Part shown: positions 11,580 to 22,990 of the stretch, in pieces | Position numbering within the stretch: position 1 is the stretch's first letter | Layout: every line of letters begins with the position of its first letter | DNA from: Okapia johnstoni | Taxonomy: Eukaryota; Chordata; Mammalia; Artiodactyla; Giraffidae | Direction of reading: 5' to 3' | Assembly (NCBI GenBank): GCA_024291935.2 | Contig: CM044321.1 | Location: 66,520,985 to 66,584,984 of the forward strand | DNA length: 64,000 nt | Notes under the pieces: model-generated | Seen by the model: only the letters and a program-made list of their open reading frames with translations | Databases searched by the model: none | Told to the model about the DNA's origin: nothing | Program-made: the position numbers and the translations under genes

Positions 11580-11850
11580 CTTATATATATATACACACAT
11601 ATATACATATGAAGTGAAGTGAAGTGAATTTGCTCATTTGTGTCCAACTCTTTGAGACCCCGTGGACTGTAGCCTACTGGGCTCCTCCGTCTATGGGATC
11701 CTCCAGGCGAGAATACTGGAGTGGGTTGCCATTTATATAAAATATATATACAATTAATATATACATCAATTAATTATATTATATTAATTAATTATATTAA
11801 TTATTAAATAATTGTATATTATACATATTATATATATATATATTATCCCC
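11580..11850. repeat. AT-rich simple sequence hosting a Bov-A fragment
   Basis: Alternating 'tatata', 'ttaatta' and 'acacatata' tracts on both sides of a SINE monomer. Confidence 0.7.
11611..11733 (-). mobile_element. Bov-A monomer
   Basis: A single Bov-A unit in minus orientation: tail 'gaagtgaagtgaagtgaa', then 'gtgtccaactctttgagac' to 'actggagtgggttgcc'. It lacks a tRNA head. Confidence 0.88.
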
Positions 11851-12033
11851 TAAATGCCAAATTTTCATAAAATTTCAGGCATCTATCATGTTTTCCTTCA
11901 CTAATACGTGCCTTTGAGTCTATATCCTCAGAAACAAACAACTGGGGACAATTTACCCTTTGCTGATACACGGAATTCCATAACTGAAGACAAGAACAAA
12001 GATTCCAAGGAAGACTTCATCTTCAAGTCTTAA

Positions 12034-12369
12034 CTTTCTTTCCCCCTGGCTATTCTGGGTCTTCGTTGCTGTGAGGTCTTTTCTCTAGCTGTGAGGACCC
12101 AGGGCTACTCTCTAGCTGCCATGCAAGAGCTTCTCATTGAAATGGCTTCTCTTGTCGCAGAGCATGGATTCTAGGGCACACAGGCTACAGCAGTTAACAG
12201 TACGCAAGCTCAGTAGTCGCAGTTCCCAGGCTCTGGAGCACAGACTCAACAGTTGTGATACATGGGCTTAGTTGCTCTGCAGCATGTGGGATCTTCCCAG
12301 GCAGGGGAATGAACCCATGTCTCCTGCACTGGCAGGTGGATTCTTTACCACTGAGCCACCAGAGGAGCT
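12034..12369 (-). mobile_element. CHR-2 SINE, full length
   Basis: Reversed CHR-2 from 'ggctattctgggtcttcg' to 'gccaccagaggagctc'. Flanks 'cttcatcttcaagtcttaa' (12015-12033) and 'cttcatctttaattcttaa' (12370-12388) match at 17 of 19 bases, an unusually long target-site duplication. Confidence 0.95.
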
Positions 12370-12504
12370 CTTCATCTTTAATTCTTAATTTATCCTCCTC
12401 CTACTTCCCAGTCCCACCCTCATCCCCACTCTTTTGACCCACTTCTGCTGTAATAGGTTGTTTTAATAAAGTTTCCCAATGAATCGTGTCTCCCTGTCTC
12501 CCTT

Positions 12505-12908
12505 TGGTCTTCCCATTAAAAGGTGGAATCTATTTTTCCATACCTTGAATCTAGAATGTTCTTGGGCCCTGCTTGGACTAGTAGAAAGTGACATTGTACA
12601 AATTCCAGAGCCTAGGCCTTAGGATCCTGAGACCACTGTCCTGTGAACAAGCCCCTTCTAATCTAGTGGAGGACAAGAGGTCATGTGAAAGAGAATAGAG
12701 CCAGCATAGAATTCCAGCATAGAGTCAGCATCAACTTCCAATGGTGAGTGAGGCCATCTTAGACTCTCCAAGCCCTATTTCAATTTTTACTGCAAGACAA
12801 GCAAGAGAACTGTCCAGATTTCCAACCCTAAGAATTTTGAGAGCTAATAAATAATTGCTGTCTTAAGCCACAAAGTTTGGGGTGGTAATTATATTTGATG
12901 ATAACAGA
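12505..12908 (+). mobile_element. MLT1-type MaLR LTR
   Basis: Shows 'cttcccattaaaaggtggaa', 'gagcctaggccttaggatcc', 'gagtgaggccatcttagac' and the 3' 'taataaataattgctgtctt' with 'aagccacaaagtttggggtg'. This is the usual order in MaLR LTRs. The aataaa-like signal sits near 12849. Confidence 0.85.
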
Positions 12909-13407
12909 TCCTCCAAAAAACCATCTCATGGGAAATTTTCTCTAAAAGGAAGAGAAATCACTATTATTTCCCCTCCTTCCTATGACCTACTCCTACCACT
13001 CTGCTTACACTGTTCTGCTGTCTGTATTCTGGAAACATGCCACTAGTATTCACTCTTGATTGGGGCCTTTGCTCTGACTTGAGTCCTGAATTATCCAAGG
13101 ATCCTTTGACATTCATTCTCCTGCCTGCTAACAAATGTTTAAGGAAGAGAGGGAGGAATATGGCCAGAAGTCAGAAGGAATGTACTCAAAAAACATTTCA
13201 TATATACCCAAGATAAAGCCCTGGGTAGTAGGCATATATAAACACTTACTAATATTTAAAGATGACAGTAAGGGAGGAACCGTGAAGGTCACCATAAAAG
13301 ACATTGGGTGCTCATCTTATTTAGGACAAGCAAAGCACTATGTAATACTTTATATTACAGACCAAACCCTCTAAAAGACAGGCACAGCCAGAGGCAGAAA
13401 ACCAACT
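12909..13407. other. Unique stretch
   Basis: A 79-codon plus-strand frame (13135-13374) has no recognisable domain and runs up to a SINE. No other feature. Confidence 0.4.
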
Positions 13408-13600
13408 GGGTTCCCTGGTTGGTAAAGAATCTGCCTGCAATGTAGGAGACCCAGGTTCGATTCCTGGGTGGGGAAGATCTCCTGGATGAGGAAATGTCAA
13501 CCCACTCCAGTATTCTTGCCTAGAAAATCTTATGGAGAGAGGAGCCTGGTGACCTACAGTCCGTGGGGTCACAAACAGCATGACTTAGCAACTGAACTAC
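13408..13600 (+). mobile_element. Bov-tA SINE
   Basis: Head 'ggttccctggttggtaaag' has lost a few bases relative to the usual form; B-box-like 'aggttcgattcctggg' and the Bov-A body are clear to 'cttagcaactgaactacc'. Confidence 0.92.
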
Positions 13601-14960
13601 CACTTTAAAGGCTACAACAAGGAGTACATCAAATAGATTCTGCTACATTTTCAATAAATTCCCTTCACAAATATGTAGTACATTAGTAATATTCCATGAG
13701 GGGTAAAAGAAATCATAATAGCATCTTGATGTAGGAGGAAAGTACACTAATGGGGGAAAGGCCAGCTGTTTCTTTCCATGAAGAAGGATATACAGGACTC
13801 CAATAATTTTCAGAGTTTGAAAGTTGTGCTGCAGATCACCACTTACAACTGGAAATCTCCTGAGTTTCTTAAAGAAAACAGTAAAACAAAATGAACTCAG
13901 GTTCTGGATTCTTCTGAGAAAAAACAAGTATCAGTACACAAGAGTCAAAGATGCACAACCCAAACAAACAAATCTTGCAGCAATACCTGCTGAGTCATCA
14001 AAAAGTAGCAGGCAAGTAATTTTTGTTAAAATGATGGCCTTCATTCCTTATCAGTCTGCGAAACTTTGAATGTGAAACCAAAGAGGCCAAACAAACACCC
14101 AGAAGCAATACTCAGGTCTAGATATTGAACAGTTTCACAGATGAAACTGGCTTAGTCCAGTTGAAACCAGTGCCTACTTAGAAATTACCCAAGCTGGGAA
14201 GTTACTGTGCGTCTCATTTCCAGCAAGGCCCTGTCCAATGAGTGAGATTTGCTGTAATTATGCTACTGCTGCTGTTGTTGGTTTATTGTTTGCTTTGGTT
14301 GTTTTTCTTTTAGTTGTTCTTGCTGTTCAGAATTTTGTACATGCGGCTGCCAGATGTTAAGCATTAGTTGGTTTCCCTGCAGCCTATATTCTGGAAAATA
14401 ATAAAAATAATAAAACGATGACTATCAGAGCTATAAATAATAAAATAAAACCCACAAAGCCCAGTTTATTGACTTGCCAGGCAAAAACAAGCACACACAA
14501 GGTAAGAAATTCACTGAACAGTGAGTTGAGAGGGGCAAAGTCAGGGATAAATCTAGAAAGCGGAGGTCACAGTGATTAAAGCTTGAAAACCAGCACTCTG
14601 GAAATTAATCACTCTGGAAATTAATCTAAAGGTCTGTCCCTGGTGGGTTCACACAAATCCATTTCTAATGTCCAGTCTTTATATGGGTCTAGTAGAGGTT
14701 TGGTGTTTGGGTCTACTTCAGCTGGTTAGAATCAGTTATGCTGAGGCATAACCTTTAATCCTGATATCTCCTTGGGCATGTCTTACTGTAAGTGGAGATT
14801 TTTCCTTTTACTGCTCCTGCCTGCTCCTCCTCTATAAAAGCTCCATATATGACACCTCTGTGCATAAGGTAATTTATCTCTCTTTATAGTCCTTAGCTCA
14901 GTGCTTTAAAATTTCACATGCCTCTTCAAAGGAGGTTGATAAAATGTGTGGTAAACAAGT
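13601..14960. other. Unique stretch with a 16-bp tandem duplication
   Basis: No repeat family recognised. 'actctggaaattaatc' occurs twice back-to-back at 14595-14626. AT-rich triplet-like runs occur at 14395-14450. Confidence 0.4.
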
Positions 14961-15505
14961 GACAGTGACTGCAGCCACAAAATTAAAGACGCTTGCTCCT
15001 TGGAAGGCAAGCAATGACAAACCTAGACAGCATATTAAAAAACAGAGACATCACTTCGCTGACAAAGGTTCATATAGTCAAAACTATGGTTTTTCCAGTA
15101 GTCCTATATGGATGTGAGAGTTGGACCACAAAGAAAGCTGAGCAGTGAAGAACTGATGCTTTCAAATTGTGGTTCTGGAGGAGACTTTTCAGAGTCCCTT
15201 GGACAGCAAGGAGATCAAATCAGTCGATCCTAAAGGAAATTAACCCTGAATATTCATTGGAAGGTCTGATGCTGAAGCTCCATTACTTTGACCACCTGAT
15301 GTGAAGAGCCAATTCATTGGAAAAGATCCTATGCTGAGAAAGATTGAGGGCAGGAGGAAAAGACGGGCGACAGAGGATGAGATGGTTGGATGGCATCATC
15401 AACTCAATGGACATGAGCCTGAGCAAACTCCAGGAGATAGTGAAGGACAGGGAAGCCTCGCATGCTACAGTCCATGGGGTCACAAAGAGTCAGACATGAC
15501 TTAGA
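14961..15505 (+). mobile_element. BovB LINE 3' end
   Basis: Carries the C-terminal BovB frame region ('gactgcagccacaaaattaaa' through 'ggatgagatggttggatgg') with stops and frameshifts. Its 3' tail appears to continue at 15832-15850 ('caaacaacaacaaacaaa') after an inserted antisense BovB. Confidence 0.93.
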
Positions 15506-15508
15506 GAA

Positions 15509-15831
15509 TTCAGTTCAGTTCAGTCGCTCAGTCATATCTGACTCTTTGCAACCCCATGAATCACTGCACGCCAGGCCTCCCTGTCCATCACCATCAGTTG
15601 GTGATGCCATCCAGCCATCTCATCCTCCTGCCCCTAGTCCTTCCCAGCATCAGGGTCTTTTTCATTGAGTCAACTCTTCACATGAGGTGGCCAAAGTATT
15701 GGAGTTTCAGCTTCAACATCAGTCCTGCCAATGAATACCCAGGACTGATCTCCTTTAGGATGGACTGGTTGGGTCTCCTTGCAGTCCAAGGGACTCTCAA
15801 GAGTCTTCTCCAATACCACAGTTCAAAAGCA
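15509..15831 (-). mobile_element. BovB LINE 3' end, antisense, inside a BovB tail
   Basis: Starts with the reversed terminus 'ttcagttcagttcagtcgc' and runs to 'accacagttcaaaagc'. It lies tail-to-tail with the preceding plus-strand BovB, so about 320 bp on each side are inverted homologues able to pair. Confidence 0.93.
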
Positions 15832-15850
15832 CCAAACAACAACAAACAAA

Positions 15851-16929
15851 TGACATTCACAGGCTTGAGTGGTCTCCACTGCTCGACCTCAGTTATGCCC
15901 TAGAATTTGCCCTTCTTCCCAAATTCCACTTTTACCCAACATGTTTACAGAGTTCAAAGTCAGACTGCATAATACTGTAAGGAAAACAGAGCAGGATCGT
16001 AGCTGCAAAATTCACTTGGAACAGCAAATAGTAGCTGGTAAAATCCTTATGTGTGGTTACCGCAGATGATCATGACTCCCAAAATTCTCACTTGATTTTA
16101 GGGACATCAATATTCAAAAGTCAAAGAAGACTTTTGGAATGCAGCAGGAGAAAGAGAAAGGAGGAGAGGGTGATAGATATACTAGAAGGTAGGAAGACAT
16201 GGAAGAAAAGGGAAAAGCTTACTGGATATCACTGCGGTAAAGAGCAAGAAGAAATTAAAGAAAAATGATTGGCGGGGAAAAAAAAACAGAACTGAAGCAG
16301 TCTGACTGAACCAGAAACACGTGAAACCAGAAGGCCAGAGAGAAAGCATAACAGCTGGAAGAGCCTGCAAAGCGAATCATGTCCATTTTGCAGAATCTTG
16401 GAAGAAAAAAGCTATTGGTTAAAGCAGAAAATAAGGTGATTTTTTTTTCCTCCCTGTTGATGCCTCTCTGTGATTCAGCCAAAGCTCTATTCTGCAGAAC
16501 CAGAAACTGAATAAACAGACTAATTTATTGAGAAGATGTGTCCTCTTGGTTCCCTCCCTAGAATGGTGTCAGAGCTGCCCAGAGTACCAGAGATGTCTGT
16601 GAATTTGGATGACAAGGCATTAGCCAGCATGTTTCGTCTCATCCCACAACATCTGCTCCTGAAAAGGAAGCATTTGTTCCTCGTCTGCAAATCATTTTTT
16701 TATAAATGAGACACCTACCGAACATTGGATATAAGTCCCCTAGAGCACGTAAGACTTCTATTAGACACAAACTCAGCAATGAGGAAGAAGCTCTTGATTT
16801 ATAAGCTCAGAGCTAAACATTAGCTAAGGAACAACTTTTCTCAATTTTTTCTTTGGGCATAATTAGCAGTTCTCCAAAATCCTCTGTGAATATTTGCCTA
16901 GCTGTGGCAGACAGAAACTTGACTATATG
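15851..16929. other. Unique stretch
   Basis: Several 60-75 codon frames, none with a domain. A T9 run at 16441-16449 may be the end of an unrecognised element. Confidence 0.4.
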
Positions 16930-17068
16930 TTCAGAGTCAATGTTAGAACTCCTAAAGCCCTAGAGATCATCCAGTTAAATGCCTTCTCTCAGGAGAGGGA
17001 ATTGCAGCCTGAAGAAGTAAGTGAATTACTCAAGGTTACACAGCTAATTAGGAAAAGGTCTTCAACTC
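16930..17068 (-). mobile_element. MIR-family fragment
   Basis: 'agagatcatccagttaaatg', 'gagagggaattgcagcctg' and 'actcaaggttacacagcta' follow the order of MIR-type elements in reverse. Confidence 0.6.
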
Positions 17069-17070
17069 TC

Positions 17071-17289
17071 AGGCTTCCCAGGTGGCTCAGTAGTAAAGAA
17101 GCCCCCTGCCAATGCAGGAGACACAAGAGACGCAGGTTCAATCCCTGGGTTGGGAAGATCCCCTGGAGAAGGAAATGGCAACCCTCTCCAGTATTCACGT
17201 CTGGGAACTCTCATGGACAGAGGAGCCTGGTGGGCTAGAGTCCACAGAGTCGCAAAGAGTTGGACACAACTGAGGCAACTAAGCACGTA
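17071..17289 (+). mobile_element. Bov-tA SINE
   Basis: Complete: head 'aggcttcccaggtggctcag', B-box-like 'aggttcaatccctggg', Bov-A body, end 'gaggcaactaagcacgtac'. It separates two MIR-like fragments. Confidence 0.93.
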
Positions 17290-17435
17290 CTCACATCCTC
17301 TATCTTATGGATAAGGGGATGGAAGTTTAAATGACATTCAAAGAAAAGAAATAATTTGTACATAAAAGCACATGGTCAGCAAGTGGCAGGGCCTAGATTC
17401 ACATCAAAGTCTGTCTTACTCCAGAATTAATTCTC
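17290..17435 (-). mobile_element. MIR SINE fragment
   Basis: 'atggataaggggatggaagt' and 'ggtcagcaagtggcagggcc' with 'tagattcacatc' are the reversed MIR core. It is a different copy from the one before the SINE. Confidence 0.55.
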
Positions 17436-17690
17436 ATCACATGACACCTAATGTGTAAGGATGCTATGCATGGTGCCTAAGGGGAAAAAAAATGAATTAC
17501 ACATCCCAGGCACCTTGCACTGGTTACACACAGCACCTAGTCCAGTGTGCTTGGCATATATTAGTTCTTGAACCATATTAAATTACCCTTTTGTAGTTCA
17601 AAAATAGCCATATGTTGGAAATTGTTTATGGTAACTGTATGGAATGTATGTTGAATTGGACTGAATGGTGCTCTTTATGTTACAAGTGGT

Positions 17691-17903
17691 GCTTATGAAC
17701 ACAGGCTTTGGAATTCCACCATCCAAGTTCAAATCTTATCTATGCAACTTGCTGGCTGTGTGATCCTGGGCGAGTTACTTAACTTCTCTGGATTCTGATT
17801 TCCTCATCTGTAAAATGAGGACAATGATATTACCTACTTCATAAGGCTGTTGTGAGAATTAAAGAAGTTATGTAAATCATTAAATAGATTGCATGGCACA
17901 CAA
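17691..17903 (+). mobile_element. MIR SINE, well preserved
   Basis: Near-complete MIR: 'gaacacaggctttggaattc', 'gctggctgtgtgatcctggg', 'cctcatctgtaaaatgagga' and 'ggctgttgtgagaattaaa'. Ends where a BovB begins. Confidence 0.93.
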
Positions 17904-18723
17904 TCAGTTCAGTTCAGTCGCTCAGTCGTGTCCGACTCTTTGCAACCCCATGAACTGCAGCACACCAGGCTTCCCTGTCCATCACCAACTGCCGGAGTCC
18001 ACCCAAACCCATGTCCATTGAGTTGATGATGCCATCCAATCATCTCATCCTCTGTCATCCCCATCTCCTCCTGCCCTCAATCTTTCCCAGCATCAGGGTC
18101 TTTTCAAATGAGTCAGCTCTTCGCATGAGGTGGCCAAAGTATTGGAGTTTCAGCTTCAACATCAGTCCTTCCAGTGAATACCCAGGACTGATCTCCTTTA
18201 CGATAGACTTGCTGGATCTCCTTGCAGTCCAAGGGACTCTCAAGAGTCTTCTCCAACACCACAGTTCAAAAGCATCAATTCTTCAGCGCTCAGCTTTCTT
18301 TATAGTCTGACTCTCACATCCATACACGACCACTGGAAAAACCATAGCCTTGACTAGACGGACTTTTGTTGACAAAGTAATGTCTCTGCTTTTTAATATG
18401 CTGTCTAGGTTGGTCATAACTTTCCTTCCAAGGAGTAAGCGTCTTTTAATTTCATGGCTGCAATCACCATATGCAGTGATTTTAGAGCCCCCCAAATCAA
18501 AGTCAGCCACTGTGTCCACTGTTTCCCCATCTATTTGCCATGAAGTGATGGGAACCGGATGCCATGATCTTAGTTTTCTGAATGTTGAGCTTTAAGCCAA
18601 CTTTTTCACTCTCCTCTTTCACTTTCATCAAGAAGCTCTTTAATTCTTCTTCACTTTCTGCCATAAGGGCGGTGTCATCTGCATATCTGAGGTTATTGAT
18701 ATTTCTCCCGGCAATCTTGCTTC
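17904..18723 (-). mobile_element. BovB LINE, longest copy in the window
   Basis: About 820 bp of antisense BovB from the terminus 'tcagttcagttcagtcgctc' back into the reverse-transcriptase frame. The minus-strand frame at 18283-18519 (78 codons) reads as RTE polymerase C-terminal sequence. 5'-truncated and not autonomous. Confidence 0.95.
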
Positions 18724-19239
18724 CTCGAATAAATGGGAGCTAGTGCCATTATTAGGGGAGTGATCCAATTCTGTAGTTGAGGAGCTGTGGTAGCTGGGAG
18801 TGGGGTGGGCATGATGGAGAGCAGAAGAAGAGAGGTGAGCTATGAGAATGACCAGACTTATTGGAGAAGATCATTTATTATATTCGTGACCATTTCACTG
18901 ACCACCTACACAGGCTCCAGAGAGCAGGGCTGGAAGAGAGAATTCCCCCTTGACCCTTCATTCCCCTGGCCTCACCACTAGAGACCTAAGAATATTTCTT
19001 TATTGTCTCTTTACTGGCTCCAGTCTGACCTGAAATGCCCTAAGCGCAACAAAGACAGCCATCCTGGGCAAGCACAGCCAGCAGGGGATGGACATTTGGA
19101 TGGAAGACTACTGCAAAACAGTGTGCTTCACTCCTCTCTTATCCAGAGCAAAGGAGGCTAGAACACCTGTCCAGGTGCAGAAGTGTGAAGAACCACAAGG
19201 AAGAGAAGCACCCTTGTCATTTATGAGTACTGAGAGCAC
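18724..19239. other. Unique stretch
   Basis: Two short plus-strand frames (near 18787 and 19088) carry no domain; no repeat recognised. Confidence 0.4.
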
Positions 19240-19669
19240 AGCCTTAACAAATCACTGCAACCTGCCTGACTTAAAATAGCGGCAATTTACTTTCTCACAC
19301 TTCGGGAAACAGAAGTCAAAAATCGAGTCGGCAGAGCCATGCTGTCCATGACAGCTCAAAGGGAGGATATTCCCTTGCCTCTTCCTAGCTCCTGGGGGTT
19401 GCAGGCAATCTATAGCCCTCCTTGGCATGTAGACGCGTCACTCCAATCTCTGCCCTATTGTCACATGGCCTTATCCTTATGTGTGTCTCGGTGTCTCTTT
19501 CTTTTTCTTCTCAGGGCACAAGTTTATGGATTAGGGCCCACTCTAATTCAGTACGACCTCATCTTAATTTAATTAATTGCATCTTTAAGGGATATATTTC
19601 CTAAAAGGTCACATTCTGAGTTTCTGGGTGGATATGAATTTGGGGGAGACACTATTCAATCCAGTACAA
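19240..19669 (-). mobile_element. MLT1-type MaLR LTR, antisense
   Basis: Reverse-order MLT1 segments: 'cacatggccttatccttatg', 'ggattagggcccactctaat', 'gacctcatcttaatt' and 'gggggagacactattcaat'. Followed by a short (caa)n run at 19670-19685. Confidence 0.85.
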
Positions 19670-19685
19670 ACAACAACAACAACAA

Positions 19686-20029
19686 AAGCTACACAGATTT
19701 TACAGCTGCCACATGCTTCTTAGAATAAACTCCATAGTGTGAATCACCTCAATTGAGAGAAGGCAAGACAACATGGGAGGTGGAGAAACCTTGCAACACA
19801 GACGAAGGCTGATATAACATGGGTTACCATATCACCATTTGCCAGGAGCCATGTGCTAGGAAGAGAAGCAGAGGAAAAATGGAACAGTAGTCAATGAAAT
19901 AGGTGTCCAACTACAGCAAGTGTACCCTGGAGCTAAAGATGATGATAAGGCTCCTGAGTAAGACCAGACACGAGAAGCTAACAAGAGTCTTATCTCATTC
20001 ATTCATTCATCCCCTCATTCATTTACTTT
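19686..20029. other. Unique stretch
   Basis: Contains 'cattcattcattcat' at about 19995-20010; otherwise nothing recognised. Confidence 0.4.
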
Positions 20030-20485
20030 GAGCCAAAGCTATGATTTTGCAAGTAGTCATGTACAGATGTAAGAGTTGGACCATATAGAAGGCTGTGCAC
20101 AGAAGAATTGATACTTCTGAACTGTGGCACTAGAGAAGACTCTTGAGAGTCCCTTGGACAGCAAGGAGATCAAACCAGTCAATCCTAAAGGCACTCAACC
20201 CTGAATATCCATTGGAAGGACTGATGCTGAAGCTGAAGCTTCAATACTTTGGCCACCGGATGTGAAAAGCCAACTTATTCGAAAAGACCTTGATGCTGGG
20301 AAAGATTGAGGGCAGGAGGAGAAGGGGGTGACAGAGGATGAGATGGTTGAATGGCATCACCGACTCAGTGGACGTGAATCTGAGCAAACTCCAGGAGATA
20401 GTGAAGGACAGGGAAGCCAAGCGTGCTGCAGTCCATGGGGTCACAAAGAGTCAGACACAACTTAGTGACGGAACAACAACAACAA
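20030..20485 (+). mobile_element. BovB LINE 3' end
   Basis: Starts in the polymerase frame ('agccaaagctatgattttgc') and ends 'ggaacaacaacaacaaag'. 5'-truncated with interrupted frame. Confidence 0.94.
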
Positions 20486-20764
20486 AGAGCTGAACCCTGA
20501 GGAGACAGACCAGTAAGACTAATTCCTTCCTAACAGAATTGTGTGTTTGGCTTAACATCTTTGCTCTCCAGTGGGAGGGTGGGAGGAGACACAGAGCATA
20601 ACAAATTATCTCAGCAAAGCTTGATAACTGTGACTATAAAAATACTCATTGGATACAGAAATGCACAGGCTGGCAGGGAACTTAAACCACTCATGGACTT
20701 TACAGAAGGCCTCTCTTCCCAGACCATGAAAGCCTGCTCCTCTTGTATTATGTCAGTTTACATA

Positions 20765-20875
20765 CCTATTTTCCTACCAGAGTGTGATCCTCTCCAGAGC
20801 AGGGACTCTAGTTTATCTCCTTTTGTTTCTCTGACACATCTTGGGGCCCAGAATTAGCAATTATGTTACAACTAT
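20765..20875 (+). mobile_element. L2-like 3' end fragment
   Basis: 'cctaccagagtgtgatcctc', 'gagcagggactctag' and following bases resemble the sense 3' end of L2. Weak match. Confidence 0.45.
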
Positions 20876-20997
20876 GAAGTTGTCTTTCATTTTAAATAAA
20901 ATGATTGTCATCAAATGAGGCTTACTCTGGCCAATGAAACACAAGTAGAAGTGACATGTCATAAGCTTCTGGCTTAAGCTTTAAGACTCAGGGCAGG

Positions 20998-21272
20998 GAT
21001 TTCCTGGTGGTCCAGTGGTCGAGAATCCACCTGACAATACTGGGGACAAGGGTTTGATCCCTGGTCTGGGAATATCCCACATGTCACAGAGCAATTAAGA
21101 GGGTGTGTCACAACTACTGAGCATGCGCCCTAGAGCCCGTGCTCTGCAATAAGAGAAACCACTGCAATGAGACGACCGTGCACCGCAGGGGAGAGTAGCC
21201 CCCTCCTCATTACAGCTAGAGAAAGCCCACACACAGCAAGGAAGACCCAGTGCAGCCAAAAACAAACATATA
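20998..21272 (+). mobile_element. CHR-2 SINE
   Basis: Head 'gatttcctggtggtccagtg', B-box-like 'gggtttgatccctggtc', full GC-rich body and 'gcagccaaaaacaaacata' tail. Confidence 0.92.
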
Positions 21273-21540
21273 AATTCATTCACTCATTCATTAAGAAAGC
21301 GAGCTAGGACACACTTTGTCACTTTCTCCTTTTTCCCTCTGTTGCAGGGACCCCCATTTCCCAGGAACCTGGTCCCAGAGGGAGAAGACATGGAGCAGGA
21401 GCCCCAGAGACCTGCAATAGACAAGTCATATACACAAGAAATGAACCTTTATGTAAAAGTCACTATGATTTGGAGGCTGTTTGTTGTCCTGGCAAAACGG
21501 TCTGCATGACTCGTTCACCAAATTTACTAATCCACTGAAA

Positions 21541-21748
21541 ATGAAAGTGCTAGTCCAACTCTTTGCAACCCCATGGACCCCATGGACCCCCAGCCCACCA
21601 GACTCCTCTATCGATGGAATTCTCCAGGCAAGAATACTGGAGTGGGTAGCTTTTCCCTTCTCCAGGGGACCTTCCCGATCCAGGGATCAAACCCAGGTCT
21701 CCTGCGTTGCAGGCATATTCTTTACCGTCTGAGCCACCAGGGAAGCCC
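21541..21748 (-). mobile_element. Bov-tA SINE
   Basis: Reversed Bov-tA ending 'gagccaccagggaagccc'. 'ccccatgga' is duplicated in tandem near 21570-21588, so the body is slightly longer than usual. Confidence 0.93.
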
Positions 21749-21784
21749 TACTAAACTAAATCATTAATTTCTCTCTATCTAGTC

Positions 21785-21905
21785 AGTAAGCATTTATCAC
21801 TCACTGTAAGCAGAGAGCTACACTCAGAGCTAGGGTCACAGAAATGATTAAGATGTAGCCTGTCCTCAGAGAACTTGCAGCCTCAGGAGGAAGTCAGTAA
21901 TGCCC
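21785..21905 (-). mobile_element. L2-like fragment
   Basis: 'cagagctagggtcacagaaa', 'cctgtcctcagagaacttgc' and 'agcctcaggaggaagtcag' fit a reversed L2 3' end loosely. Confidence 0.4.
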
Positions 21906-22401
21906 CTATATTCAAGGTATTAAAATATTGAAATACTTTCATATCATTGGGAAACTGCACTGTCCCAGGACTCCCAAACACTCCCTCCTCTCTGTATCAA
22001 CTGCCCCAGCCCCTCCCTCAGGATACCCCCATCATACATGTACACACATACAGATACTCAGACACGTCTCTATGATCAGGAACTAAAGGATTTACCTTAC
22101 GGCACAGAAAGAGACCTCCAGAATCAGGTTTGATCATTTATTCTGACTGACCTGTGTTGATATCTTTGTTAAATATTTTTAAAATCACCCTTGGAGACAG
22201 AAAAATTATTTGGTAGCCTGAACATAAAGTTCAAAGGAGGACTATGAAGAATTAATGACTCATCTGCAGGTGGGGCGGCAAAACCAGATTTCCTAACTAG
22301 TCTCCTGGTAACTTACAGCTGAAGCACTAAGATAAGGTCTCCTCCTTGGAAAGGGTTCAGGTTCTCTCCACACAGCTCCTCCACTGCTCAAGGCTTCTGG
22401 G
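21906..22401. other. Unique stretch
   Basis: Short CA-rich patch near 22035-22060; no element or gene recognised. Confidence 0.4.
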
Positions 22402-22448
22402 CACACATGCATGTAACACACACACATACACACATGCACACACATACC
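22402..22448. repeat. Imperfect (CA)n microsatellite
   Basis: Interrupted 'acacacacacatacacacat' type repeat of about 45 bp. Confidence 0.85.
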
Positions 22449-22700
22449 CTTTCCTCTGGAAAGCCATGACTTAGCTCTGTCAGCCCTTCATATCTAATGA
22501 ACATGCAGCACTGTAAATATTCCAGAGGGTACTGCACCTCCCCATCGTGTAGAATTGACTCTTGCCCCCACCACACCCCTGTTCAAACCTGCCCAGTGGT
22601 ATACTAACATTTACTCATGTGTTGCTGCCTCTGGATTCTAGCATATGCAGTGCAGTTAGGGACTGGGTCTTATTCATCTCTGTATTTCCAGCACTAGCAT

Positions 22701-22942
22701 GTGTGTGCTATGCTAAGTCACTTCAGTTGTGTCCAACTCTTTGCAACCCCATGGACTGTAGCCCACCAGGCTCCTCTGTCCATGGGATTCTCCATGGAGA
22801 ATCCCATGGACAGGCAAGAATACGGGAGTGGGTTGCCAGGCCCTCCTCCAGGGGATCTTCCTGACCCAGGTTCAAACCTGCCTCCCTTACCTCTTTTGCA
22901 TTGGCAGTCAGGTTCTTTACCACAAGCACCTCCTGGGAAGCT
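22701..22942 (-). mobile_element. Bov-tA SINE with internal palindrome
   Basis: Reversed Bov-tA flanked by 'ctagcat' at 22694-22700 and 22943-22949. Its body is longer than normal because an inverted copy of adjacent sequence creates a perfect 38-bp palindrome at 22776-22813. Confidence 0.93.
22776..22813. repeat. 38-bp perfect palindrome
   Basis: The half-site 'ctgtccatgggattctcca' is followed directly by its reverse complement. The normal Bov-A body has only the left half, so the right half is a local inverted duplication. Confidence 0.95.
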
Positions 22943-22990
22943 CTAGCATAGTGCCTAGAACAAAGTAGGATAGATATGATGACTCTGGAT

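Larger units (their letters stand above)
22600..22990 (+). mobile_element. L2 3' end split by Bov-tA
   Basis: 'ggactgggtcttattcatct' with 'ctgtatttccagcac' lies before the SINE and 'tagcatagtgcctagaacaa' after it, the contiguous order in L2. The host element was interrupted at 22700/22943. Confidence 0.7.

Noticed and set aside
18283..18519. Reverse-transcriptase-like frame as a possible host gene
   Set aside because: It is part of a 5'-truncated BovB ending in the standard terminus; not an independent gene.
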